From Ochromonas danica (Eukaryota; Sar; Chrysophyceae; Chromulinales; Chromulinaceae): 64,000 nucleotides of DNA. The notes beneath the pieces were generated by a model. It made no database searches, was not told the origin of the DNA, and saw only the letters and a list, made by a program, of their open reading frames with translations. Below are positions 34,474-46,393 of the stretch, piece after piece; within the stretch, counting starts at the first letter, position 1, and every line of letters begins with the position of its first letter. The position numbers and the translations under genes are program-made. Location of the stretch: NCBI GenBank assembly GCA_015146655.1, contig VKHL01000001.1, positions 365,501 to 429,500 of the forward strand, in the 5' to 3' direction.

Positions 34474-35799
34474 TCATATATGGCTGTAACGACTCAAGAC
34501 CTTTGCTCTGGGACAGATATTCGAAGGCAAAGATGTCTTGTTCGCTACAATTTCAAAAGCATCATAAGCTTTGTCAGCCCATGTATACAGAGACAAAGTA
34601 GCTTGTTGGACATCTGTTAGCCCAACTGATAATGATTTGCAAGTTTTGGTGGTATTCTCTGCTAGCTTTTTTAATTTCTTTTCCAAGTCACGAATACTCT
34701 GACTCTCTGATGCTGAGAGTACATTTGTAAAAGACTGATCAAATGGATTCTTTACTCCTCCTCCTCTAGAACGAAGTGGAGAACTCTGTCCTATTCGAGT
34801 AATTACCGTATCTTTTATATGTTGAATATCATCTTCTGTATCACGAAGACGTCCTTGTATTTCAAGTAAATGATCTTCTATCTTCCGCATCCTTTGATTG
34901 GATATTGGTCTTTGATCTTGTTCTCTTTCACCACTAGGCATACGATTATTATTTCTTCCTTTCATTGGTGTATAACTAAAGGAATCATTTCCACCAACTC
35001 CTTCTGTCTGTACTAATTCTTCTAATCTTTGTAATCTCTGAAGAAGACTATCGACTTGTCCATCATTACCATCTGATGGTCCATTTAGATATGCCTTAGA
35101 TAGTGTTTGAATTCTCTGATGATATTTCACTCTTCTATGAGATAAACAAAACAACCGTCATGTTAATAATAAGAAACAAAACAGACGAGTTAGATGATGT
35201 CTGACTTACATTTCTTCCACGTGATCATGTAGATCATGTAATTCCTTACTTTGACTATCTAAATTTTCTTTCAATTTACTAATTGTTATTCCATGATCCG
35301 TTTTCATTGTTTGAAGATCTTGTTCGATAGTTATCAAACATTGTTTGTTTTGTTCATGAGCTTTCTTAATCATGTTAATACGTTTACTACGCTCAGTTTC
35401 TAATGATTCCTTAGTAATAGCTTCTATTTTAACTATATCTTGTTTCAGTTGATCATATTTAACTGTTGTTTCTTGTGTAATTTCTTCTACACGATTGACT
35501 GTGTTATTGACTTTAGCTTCGAGTTGATTGATGCGTGTTGTAGTGATGGAATCTGTTCGAATCATCTCATGTCTTAGATCTGCTAATCCTCGTGTTATAA
35601 GTTCTGAATAACGCTTATCCATATCCTCAAGCTTTCTTTCTATCTCACCACGAAGAATTGCATTAGAAGCACCAGCAGCTTTCTTGGCAATCTTTTCGAA
35701 GAGTTTGATTGCTTCTTTCTCTTCATTGACTTTTGTTCTTTGTGTTGCTTTGGCTAAATTTGCCAAGCGTTCCATTAATTGATTCTTTTCACCTTTCAT
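34474..35799 (-). CDS. Long coiled-coil protein, possibly SF-assemblin-like
   Basis: Exons 35799-35210 and 35134-34474 encode 416 residues joined in frame. The first ~270 residues are continuous charged heptads (for example EIERKLEDMDKRYSELITR and KYDQLKQDIVKIEAITKES), typical of striated-fibre assemblin-type or other flagellar-root filaments. A Ser/Asn-rich linker (near 34900-35000) is followed by a second coil (KIEDHLLEIQGRLRDTEDD) and an Ala/Lys-rich tail. No catalytic or membrane segment. The SF-assemblin likeness rests on composition and length only. It shares a 166-nt divergent promoter with another coiled-coil gene, which suggests but does not show a common cytoskeletal role. Confidence 0.75.
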
Positions 35800-35965
35800 T
35801 CAATAACAATAAGTAGGTATGAGAATAATAACATTCTAATTACAAATAAAAACGGTCACTTCGGCGATTTATTCATTCCATCGTACATTCCATGGAATCC
35901 ATGGATTTGAAATGTGTGGGCAGTTGGATTTGATGAATTAGTGATGAGATTTGATTGAAAGAAAG
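35800..35965. promoter_or_regulatory. Divergent promoter region shared by two coiled-coil genes
   Basis: 166 nt between the ATGs. An imperfect palindrome built on CCATGGAATCCATGG lies at about 35890-35904. Confidence 0.35.
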
Positions 35966-38900
35966 ATGGCAACAAACAATCTACTAGGTCTTACATCAAC
36001 ACCTGATCTTACACTAAATAAATCTATAGATCATCAAATCTATGAAGCTAAATTACGTGCACAATCTTATACTGATTCTTTACGTGAAGCAAAAGAACAT
36101 GAATTACAAAGAATTCAACAATTAGAAAATGAGAAAAAGAAATGGATAGAATCTTATGAAAGAAAGTCTGTCTTAGTAAGTCAATTAGAGAATGAATTAT
36201 CATCTACAGTAGAAATGATTGAACTACAAAGACGTGCCGCTGCTGCATTACCACAAAATGTAATTTTAGAAGGACGTCTACCATTATTAACTGATCAAGT
36301 TATTCATGAAGATTTGAAAAAACTCTTTGCTAATTCTCCTTCTCGATCTTTTAAACAATCTTTCCAACAACGGAAAAGTGAAGAAAATGGATTGAATTCA
36401 ATACCCACACAACAATCAACACAACAATTATATACAAGTACACAAGATGAAACAATACCAACAGCTACTACATGGAATAATGTCTTAAATCAATATAAAG
36501 AACAACTACTTCAAGCTCGATCAGATATTCATCATCTAACACAAGAAAATGAGATTCTGTTGAGAGAAAAGTGTGAATTAGAAGATCGTATTCATCGACA
36601 AGCGGATGATATCCAACAATTACAAATTGCTCGTGAAGATCTACAAGCTAAGAGCCAATTTCGACTTGGACAGGTAAGAATCATGCCATTGTATTCTTAA
36701 CAGTGGTATTTAATTTACTCTTCACCATAGATTAGGGAATATGAAGAAGAGAAAGTCCAACATAGTAAAGAGATAAAAGAATGGCAAAGTAAAGTAGAAG
36801 AATTAGAAATTAAAGTCTATTCTAATGAGATGCGATATCAACTTTTAGTCAATGAGAAACAACGTTATATTGAAGAAGTTAAGATATTGAAAGAACAAAT
36901 TGTTGATAATTCTCAACAAGAATATATTCGACAATTACAATTAACAACAACAAGTCAACAACAACAGATCCAAGACTTACAAGCTAAGTATGTTATGTTA
37001 TAGTATCAGTTGTCTTTTGTTTTATATGATATGATGACTAATAACTGCTTGTGTTATGGTTATACTACTAACAGGTTAGTCTTAAAAGATACTTCACATA
37101 GTGAAGAATTACAACAATTGAAGCAAATGATTCAATCCTTGCAGTTACGATTACGTCACTCAAGTCAAGTATCAGCAGATCTTATTGTTCCATCAACTAG
37201 TGTCATTCCACATCGAATCCAACCATCTCTTGATCCGATGACATTGGAAAACAGTAGTACTTATGTTTTAAGTCCTATTGTTAGAGATGGACAATCAAGG
37301 AGTCACAGCTTGTCATCAGCTGCGGACAGCACACAGTCTGCTCTTCTCCAAGATATTCAACTGAACACCACCACCACCACTCATCAACACCAAACGACTA
37401 CTAAGTTCGAGCAGAATGCTAATCCTGCTCATGTTTCTGAGAAAATGATTTCGTCAATCGAACAAGAAGGACAACTTGCTTCTTCCAATTATGCGGTTCA
37501 TAATGGTATGGATATGTCAAGCGGCACACGTACAGGAACTTTATCATACCCAGCAGTGTCTCAAGTGGTTGACTATGTTCCACTAAGATCTGCTCCCACC
37601 CCCACAGCATCATTCAGCCCTGTGCCTGTTTCATCATCTTCGTATGCCTCCATGCCAGTGTCCACATCTGCGATTCTCCCTGTTCCTGTCCCTCCCATTG
37701 ATACACCAGCAACTGTTCCTTCTGGTGCATTACCAACTCATAGTCAACCACAGTTTGATCCTGCTGTTGCACCAACCCCTTCTGTTAATTCTGCCAAAGC
37801 ATCAGTAGCGGCAGTCTCTTCTTCTATAGCGATGTTAGAGAGAAGGGATGAAACAGAGCATAGAGATGTAGAATCAGAGAGATCATCTCGAGTCTTTACC
37901 GAGGGTCGACATCGTTCAGAGAGTCCATTGAGAAGCATTGACAGTATGTTGTTGAATAGACAACAAGATCTTCCTGCTCCTCCCAAACCTCCGCCAACGC
38001 GATTGTTTGCCCATTCTTTCTTGTCTTTCCCAAATACATCTATGGTGGCAACCCCGTATGGGAAGGATTCACCTGATCCAAATACGACTCGAGAAGGGAC
38101 TACACCTGGTGATAGTGGTAGTAGAAAGAGTCGAAAGACGACGTCTAAGAAAAGCAAGAAGCGTTCTCATTCGCTTTCTTCCGTCAGCAAGTCTTCAAAG
38201 ACAATGGAAAAGCAAGTGGACATGCTTATGAATGAAGTGAAGCGATCGGGTAGTAGTAAGACAGAGCGATCAAACATCTCCAAGCCTAGTCCTCGAACAA
38301 ATACCATTTCCTCACGCAGCCCTATTCCCACAGCAGCGCCTAATAAAATGGTCCTCCCATCACCACGACTGGTAGACAAACCTTCTAATGTAATGAAGAT
38401 TCCTACTCCTACTCATAGCTTGAAAAAGGGGAACACGAAGGGGGTCCACCAGACAATTGCCCAACCCTCACATAGTTTGGATGTAGACAATGATGACGAC
38501 TTTAGCGAAACCAACAGACTGCTTCTGAAACCCGAGAAGCGAACATTGCAGGTTCGTCTAATGATAATGCAATGAGAATTAGACTAATCTGACCTGGTTT
38601 ATCTATCTTCTAGGTGGTTATTCCGACATCACAACCATTGGAAGGACGTCGCAATTTATATGATACTGTTACAGCAAGTGAAGTTGATCCATCATTTGAT
38701 GAAGATTCTGATGATGGTAGGAAACATACAATTGGTGGTGGTGTTGTTACTGCTTCTTTTATGAATACTACCCCTGCAGCGATGGGGACAAAGAAATCTG
38801 TTGACGTCTCTATGGAAGACATTAATCCACTACAGCAAGAGTTAAGTCTGATGTCATTGTCTACCAATAACTCCACTGGTGGTAAACGACAGATGAAAAT

Positions 38901-39096
38901 GACGAAAGATTCTAAAAGAGGTACATTGAGCTATATTGATTACAGAATGAAGACTACGACATCCCCATTAGAAACACAACATTTGCTACGTAATAGAAAA
39001 GCTTCGACTACTTTCCAAGTGTCGAGCTCTTTGCTTCGTCCCACTTTTAGTAGTCTAAGCAATAATAGTCGTAAAGTGCTCTCGTCCCCTTCTTGA
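35966..39096 (+). CDS. Large coiled-coil protein with disordered Ser/Pro/Thr-rich region, function unknown
   Basis: Exons 35966-36673, 36731-36987, 37075-38551 and 38614-39096 encode 974 residues in one frame. The first ~320 residues are coiled coil with Gln/Glu/Lys heptads (EHELQRIQQLENEKKKW; QENEILLREKCELED). From ~340 on it is disordered, rich in Ser, Pro and Thr, with basic clusters such as RKSRKTTSKKSKKRSHS that look like nuclear or microtubule-binding signals. The last exon begins VVIPTSQPLEGRRNLYD and ends in a Ser-rich basic tail. The last intron uses GTTCGT at its 5' end, less common here. I recognise no family. The divergent coiled-coil partner hints at a basal-body or centrosomal role; this is inference. 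Confidence 0.78.
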
Positions 39097-39862
39097 TGAG
39101 AAAGAAAGATGATGAAGAAGAAAGTGTTGTTGTTGTTGTTGATTTATTGAATTGTCTAGAGGAAGTGTTGAGCCGTTTATCTATTTCAGTGTAACTATAG
39201 TGTGATGACGAAGTGCAAGGAGTGTTGTAGAGTCTATTAATTGTTTCTTGCTATAGATTAGCTTTCAATACTACTAGTGGTAGACTAGACACTTCATAGT
39301 TGTCACAGTAAACCAAGTTTGTCCCTTGACTAGTATATGATCAATTGTCTACAACACACTGACATCATGGTTGTTAGCAGAAGACAATTGACTGCTTATG
39401 CCCTTCGCATGGTACAGTATCTCAACTCTGTTGAAGGCATTTGAATCGATGACAAGCTGTTGCTGTTAGTTCATACTAAGTTCTGTTGTTTGATCTCTTT
39501 GTTTGTGAACTGTAAGCTGTGACATTATGTAAAAAGCTTTTGATATCATAAAACATGAATACAATCATGCTATATCTACTTTTCTTATGTCTTCCATGGG
39601 ATACTCTCTGAGAGTTTATGAAATAAAGTCACAAGCTATCTAGGTTATAATTAAAGTTAATCAAAGTCAATCAATTCAATGTAGTATCTCTTCCAGAATG
39701 ACCAAACACAAGACAAAATTCTGTTGGCATTCACTCAGCCAATGACAATCGCTAGATATTCTCACTGTGACTCTTCTCCATAGGTCACAATCGATTGAAT
39801 CACAAAGAGCTATGTATGGATACTGTTGCTGTTGCAGGACAAAGACAATGTGATGATTCATC
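39097..39862. other. Intergenic region between convergent genes, no gene seen
   Basis: The 766 nt hold 3' ends of the coiled-coil gene and of glutamate synthase. A (GTT)5 run sits at about 39125-39141. Reading frames in the region are short and lack ATG-led domains. Confidence 0.5.
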
Positions 39863-42800
39863 TTATAGCGAAGCACTCTGCTGCACTTGTGTAGACTCAG
39901 AGATCACAGTGGAAGAGGCATCCTTGTTAGCCAGTTGCAAGAGAACTCTCTTGTAATCATGGGGCATGACCTTCACAAAGTTCCCAACCTCATTCTCCCA
40001 ATCATTCAACACTTTTTGTGCTGCAGTAGATCCTGTCTTCTCAAGATGTTCTGTGATATAGGATCGTAGTGAAGATCGTTCTTTACCATCCTCAACACGC
40101 TCCAAGCCAACCATTCCCATGTTACACTTGTCCTTGAAGTGATTATCACGATCATAAACATACGCGACACCACCAGACATTCCAGCAGCAAAGTTTCTAC
40201 CAGTCTCTCCCAAAACAACCACTCGTCCTCCAGTCATATACTCGCAACCATGATCACCACATCCTTCTACAACCGCAATCGCACCAGAATTACGAACTGC
40301 AAAGCGTTCGCCAGCTTTGCCTCTGAAGAAAGCACGACCAGATGTGGCACCGTATAGACATACATTGCCAACAATCACGTTTTCTTCCGCGACAAAACCA
40401 CCGGCCAAAGCTTCTCTTTCAGGATAGACGGCAATACATCCGCCAGACAGACTTTTGCCCACGTAGTCATTCGAATCACCTTCGACTTCAATTCTAACAC
40501 CCTTGGCCAAAGCAAATCCCAAGCTTTGTCCTCCATGACCATGGAGTTTGATTTGAATCGTATCTTCAGGAAGACCAGCAGCTCCATACTTCTTGGAGAT
40601 ATGATAACTCAACATTGTACCAACAGTTCGGTTCAAGTTGGTCACAGGGTATTCAAGCGTTACTGGGACTCCTTCCTCTAAAGCAGGACGGGCATCAGCA
40701 ATGATCTGCTGATCCAAAGCACTCTCCAGCATGTGATTCTGTTGGGTTGTCTTCTTCAAAGGAGATTTCGGATTAAGCTCATAGGAGGTAGTGAGCAAAC
40801 CTGACAGATCCAACCCCTTGTTCTTCTCATGAAGCACTTGTTGGTCGACCTCAAGAAGGTCAGCTCTTCCAACAAGTTCATCAAGACTCCGAACACCCAA
40901 TTCTGCCATATACTCGCGCACTTCCTCAGCGAGCAGGAAAAAGAAGTTAATCACATATTCAGGTTTGCCACTGAACTTCTTACGCAATAAAGGGTCCTGA
41001 GTTGCAATGCCAACTGGGCAAGTGTTGAGATGGCATTTACGCATCATAATGCACCCAAGCGTGATGAGAGGAGCAGTGGCGAAACCAAACTCCTCGGCAC
41101 CAAGGCATGCAGCAATCACCACATCTCTTCCAGTCTTAATCTGACCGTCCGTTTGCAATCGCACGCGATCGCGCAGATTGTTGATAACAAGAGTCTGTTG
41201 TGCTTCAGCAAGTCCAAGCTCCCAAGGCAAACCCGCTCCTTTAATACCTGTCCAAGCAGCAGCACCAGTTCCTCCATCGCCACCGGAGATAGTAATATGG
41301 TCAGCCTTAGCCTTGGCCACTCCTGCTGCAACCACACCTACACCCACTTCAGAAACCAGCTTGACCGACACTTCACCAGTTGGCTGAGCATTCTTCAAGT
41401 CATGGATCAGCTGTGCAAGATCCTCAATGGAATAGATATCATGATGTGGTGGGGGCGAAATGAGACCAACGCCTGGTGTAGTCATACGATTCTGTGCGAT
41501 GTAATCGGTCACTTTTGCTCCAGGGAGTTCTCCTCCTTCTCCAGGCTTAGCACCTTGTGCCATTTTAATCTGCACCTGATCTGAATTGGCAAGATAATGC
41601 GAAGTAACGCCAAATCGACCACTCGCAACTTGTTTGATAGCAGATCGGCGATTGTCCAAGAATCTCTTAGGATCTTCACCGCCTTCTCCTGTGTTGGAAC
41701 GAGCACCAATAGTATTCATGGCGATAGCCAACGCTTCGTGTGTTTCTTGAGAGATCGAACCCAATGACATAGCTCCAGTATTGAATCGCTTCACAATATC
41801 CTTGGCTGGTTCGACTTCACTCAAGGGGATAGACTTGGACTTATCCACTTTAAGCTTCAACACACCACGAAGAGTGACCGAAGAGTTCACTTGATTCAAA
41901 TGCTTAGTGTATTGCTTGAATAAATCACGCGAATTGGTACGTGAAGCCTGTTGCAATGTAAACATGCCCTCTGGAGTGTTCAAGTGAGCTTCACCTTTAT
42001 TTCGCAAATGAAATTGACCAAGATTCTGCAATAAAGGTGTTTGAGCGGTAGCGGCGGGGGCATATGCTTCACGATGAAGCTGTGCGATATCATTGAAAAT
42101 AGCCGAGAAACCTGCACCTTTAACGCGGGATGATGTTCCAGTAAAGCAACGCTCCATCACATCATCATTCAATCCTATGGCTTCAAATACTTGTGCTCCC
42201 TTATATGACTGTAGGGTAGAGATTCCCATCTTGCTCATCACTTTCAAAATGCCCTTCGCAGCTGCCTTGCGATAAGAATAAAACAGTTCATCATTCGTAA
42301 ATTCTTGATTGGATCTTGCGGTAATAACACCAGAAGCATTCATCTCGGCAAGGGCTTCATACGCCATAAAAGGACAAATTCCATCTGCACCGAAGCCCAG
42401 GAGTGTGGAGAAATCATGAACCTCGCGTGCATCTCCGCACTCAACAAACAGGGCGGCTTGAGGGCGTTGCTTGGTACGCAAAAGGTGTTGATGAACAGCC
42501 CCAAGAACAAGCAAACTAGGAATAGCAATGCGATCAGGTCCAGCCAATCGATGACTTAGAACGATAGCTTGTGCTCCACTGACACCGAAAGATCCTTGCA
42601 CAGCTTCTGCAGCAGCGAAACAGATTTTGGCCATCTCATCCTCCATATCCTGTGCTGTGGCCGTAATGGGAATCGTGCAATCGATCACGCTTGACCTCCA
42701 TCCCCTTTTGAACAACTCGCAGTTAGAAACAGACTAATATAGATATGAAAACAATATTGGTTCTTACTCAAAGCTGGAGTCCTTAAGAGCCTGCATTTCG

Positions 42801-44846
42801 TGCAATGATAAAATCGGATGTTCAACTACCATTCTGCGGCAGTGACTTGGTGTAACATCCAATAAATTCACCTCTGGACCCACGGGGCAGATCAACGACA
42901 TCACCATTTCCTCCCGAATAGGATCAATGGGTGGGTTGGTAACCTGAACATTGAAAAGGGAGACAACGTTAACAGTTGGTAAACCAAAAAATCCAGTATT
43001 TTGAACACACCTGAGCAAATAACTGTTTGAAATAGTCAAAAACCAAGCGAGGCTTCTTGGACATCACTGCCAATGCTGCATCGTTACCCATCGAGCCCAG
43101 GGCTTCTTTTCCGCCAACTCCCATAGGATAAAGCAACATATCCAAAGTCTCAACAGTGTAGCCAAAACTATTTAACCGCTGTGTGGTCTCTGTGAACTTA
43201 AAGTCGGGTACCTTCGCTTTGCTGGCGTTTACCCAATCTTCCAACGTGAAGAGGTTGTCTTCCAACCACTTTGCATAAGGCTTTGCCCCAGCAATCTCTT
43301 CCTTGATGATGTTGTCGGAGATAATAGCTGCCTTGTCAAAATCAACCAAGAACATTTTGCCAGGTTCAAGACGAGACTTGGTCTTAATGCTGCTTTCAGG
43401 CAAATCAGGCAAAACACCGATTTCAGAAGACAGTAGCACCACATCATCCTTGGTAACATAGTAACGGCTAGGACGGAGACCATTTCGATCTAAAGTTGCT
43501 CCAATGTATCGACCATCCGTAAAAGCAATCATTGCGGGACCATCCCAAGGTTCCATTACACAACTATTGTACTCATAGAAGGCACGTTTAGAGTCGGATA
43601 AATGAAGATTATCTTGCCATGCTTCAGGGATCATCATCATAATGCATTCTGGCAACATACGAGGAGAAGCCTTGGCCAAGAGCTCCAAAACAGAGTCGAA
43701 ATTTCCGGAGTCTGACATTTGATCTGAGGTAGGCAGAAGGCGTTCACCTCCAAATTCTTCGCCGAAAAGTGGGCTCGCCATCAAGCCACTACGAGAATAC
43801 ATCCAGTTCTTGTTTCCACGAAGGGTGTTAATTTCCCCATTATGGCACATCATACGAACAGGTTGAGCACGTTCCCAAGATGGGAAGGTGTTCGTGGAGA
43901 AGCGAGAATGCACTAAAGCCATGTGAGAAGCAAAATCCTCAGAGCGAAGGTCGTGATAATATTCAAACACTTGTTCTGGTGTAAGCTGTCCTTTGTAAGT
44001 AATGGTCTGAGAGGACAACGAACAAACATAGAAACTACTTAGTAGTTCATTGGAAAGAAGTTCACTTTCCACCATTCTGCGAATACGATAAAGTTCAGCA
44101 TCAAAAGCCTTCCAGGGCAGATTACGACTGTTACGAATGAAAACTTGTTCCATTCTAGGTTCTGTAGACTTTGAAGATTCACCAAGTGTGCTGTTGTCTG
44201 TAAGATTAAGTTGAAAACACAGCACAGTTATTTAAGTTGAAAACACCACGTCATAATAAATTGTTTTCCCTCACCTGTCTTCAAAGTTCGCCATCCAAGA
44301 ACTTCAAATCCATATAAGCTAGCTTGTGAAGCAAATAATTCATGCATATAATTCACTAAGTCTTCAGAGTGAGGAGTGAAAATAATTCCACTTCCGTAAG
44401 TGTTAGGAGCACCAAGATCCAACCCGAGCTCTTCTTTCACCACTTTCTGATAAAATGAGTGAGGCATTCCAACCAAAATTCCTATCCAAGAAAGGTAGTC
44501 ATTATAAAATAAAGACATTCATCACATTAAAACGCACGAAATTCGAAAACAGGAACTTACCAGCCCCATCGCCACTATTGGGCTCACACCCACAGCCACC
44601 TCTGTGAGACATCCTCACCAACATTTGGTTAGCATCCAAAACAATTTTTCTACTTGAGATTTTATGAAGATTGGCAACCAATCCTACACCACAACTATCC
44701 TTTTCATTCTTACTGTCATAAAGACCAACAGCAGGTGGGAACTTGTCAAATGCTGCCAAATTTCGTTGAGTATTTAACAACGTTGGAATTTTCTGCACAT
44801 GAACACGAGAAAATAAAGATCGATGACATTGTTTAAAGCGTAGCAT
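39863..44846 (-). CDS. Glutamate synthase (GOGAT) large subunit, probably mitochondrial
   Basis: Exons 44846-44561, 44481-44275, 44197-43011, 42943-42768 and 42715-39863 encode about 1570 residues. GOGAT transfers the glutamine amide to 2-oxoglutarate to make two glutamates. A basic presequence (MLRFKQCHRSLFSRVHV) precedes the Ntn amidotransferase, whose catalytic Cys is residue 52 in DSCGVG. Then come the central domain, the FMN synthase domain (GAKPGEGGELPG, GGDGGTGAAAW) with CHLNTCPVG of the 3Fe-4S cluster, and the GxGxG helix domain (GHGGQSLG, GGRVVVLG). The end FVKVMPHDYKRVL matches NAD(P)H-type rather than Fd-type enzymes, but the beta (gltD) part is missing. The fourth intron does not splice in frame as read; see findings. 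Confidence 0.93.
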
Positions 44847-45353
44847 CGTGAACAATACTCTGAATCAATCAACGCCAACAATCTTTCTTGATTTGTTATT
44901 GTGACAGTAGCAAGGCAGCAAGACAGGACAAGACACTTTGCAATTGCAAACACGTTCGAAAACACAAAACTACAAAACTGCGAAAATGCAAAGTCGAAGA
45001 TGTTCGAAAATAACAAACCTCGATTTTACGAATTTCCGGTTTTCCGGTTTTCCGGTTTTCTGCTGTAGCAACCACCTCCTTCTTGGCACCCCTGCTCGTG
45101 GTGCACTCTACTTTGCCGCGCCGCGCACCACCCTGCGCAACTTGATGTGACGTACCCCCTCCCCCCTCCCACTACTCTGTGGTGAAAGAAGAAGGAGTTC
45201 TTGGCTCTGTTGAACACGCACGATCTCTACCTGCCACTGCCACAACTATTTGATCTGGGAAATTTCACGCTTTCTCATCCTTGACAGCAAGGTCAATATA
45301 TCCTCCACTTGACATAAACGGCAAGCATATCTTCTCATCAAGGGCTGGAGAAA
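44847..45353. promoter_or_regulatory. Divergent promoter region, GOGAT / ssSPT-like gene
   Basis: 507 nt with many TTCGAAAA-like blocks and three tandem TTTTCCGG units (about 45031-45060). A CRE-like TGACGT lies near 45148. No gene is visible. Confidence 0.4.
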
Positions 45354-45557
45354 ATGAATTCAAACATGGGTTTTCATGATCCCAAGAAGATGAACTTCCT
45401 CCAGCTTTGGTATTACAAATATAAGGTCAACACTGGAGCCATCGCCATGACTCCTGCAGAGGAAATGATTGTAAACTCCATGATTATTGTGAGCGTTTTC
45501 CTCTTTGTGCGATATACTTACTTGTTCACGATGCAAATTATCAATTTCCTGTTTTAA
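45354..45557 (+). CDS. Small membrane protein, likely serine palmitoyltransferase small subunit (ssSPT-like)
   Basis: One exon encodes 67 residues. The segment LQLWYYKYKVNTGAIAMTPAEEMIVNSM followed by a single hydrophobic helix aligns from memory with human SPTSSA, whose sequence has a WFYYQYLLVTALYMLEPWERTVFNS pattern: same aromatic-Tyr pair, same Met-x-Pro turn with acidic residues, then an Asn before the helix. ssSPT activates the SPTLC1/2 dimer, which makes the first sphingoid base in the ER. The Trp of the EPWER motif is replaced by Ala. A second ATG at residue 5 is possible. Another small membrane protein family is not excluded. Confidence 0.6.
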   Translation: MNSNMGFHDPKKMNFLQLWYYKYKVNTGAIAMTPAEEMIVNSMIIVSVFLFVRYTYLFTMQIINFLF

Positions 45558-46393
45558 GCTTGCCCTCCCATACCTCTACATTCCTCAACGATGATGTTCT
45601 TTTAGAGCTTGTCTGTGTTTTGATAGTTCTTGACAGTAGTTTTCAAATCTACTGACCAAAGGAACAGTGACGCTTGCCAAGTGTGTCAATGGTAGTAGAA
45701 GAATCTACTGTTATTGATGTTAGATTAGTTTTACGCTGAATTGGTAATATAATGATGATTTTGGTTAATCATGTTTTCGGTAGCCACCGAGTTGTTGATC
45801 ACATGCTTCGTTTTCTTTCCACGAAGCTGATAGAAGCACATTGCAGTTATAGTTCTTTCCAACAGTCGACCATAAGAGATTGTCCATCATTGCTTCTTCT
45901 AGTGCACAATTCGATAGCACTGTTCTTACGTACCATGTTTAGTGGTCACTTGCGCGTTGTAACTTAGTGGTCACAGGCCATCGACGTAACTTGATATACT
46001 CCTACTACAAACCCAGCAGCTTACTCCTAAGCTCAATTGTTCTTGGTCCACAACATAAGCTCTGTATTTTAACTACACAGTTTTTACCAAGATGTTCTGT
46101 TATTTGACGAGGCAGATTACGGCAGCTTGTACCGTTGTTGAATCAAATGTTGACTAAAAAGAAAAAGACAGCAACTTTGGCAGTTTTATGGGCGAAAACG
46201 CGTTTCTTGGTGTTCGTTTGTTGGTGTGGTGCTGATCAACGATTTGAAAATTGGCAAATCAGAGCAAACAGAAAAGAAAAGAAAAGAGGCTCAAGTTTGG
46301 AGAGCAAGAATTAGTTTTGCTACTAGAAATCCTCCTCCACTGCTCTTAAAGATCTATTTGACTGATAAGCTGCTCTAACAATTCTCTGATAAG
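45558..46393. other. Intergenic region, no gene seen
   Basis: 836 nt follow the ssSPT-like stop. A plus-strand frame (45752-45967) is ATG-led (MILVNHVFGSHRVVDH) but unsupported by composition or a domain. The last ~170 nt are the MIS12 promoter. Confidence 0.45.

Noticed and set aside
45752-45967. 71-residue plus-strand frame
   Set aside because: Has an ATG but no domain, no expected codon bias and no flanking support; called intergenic.
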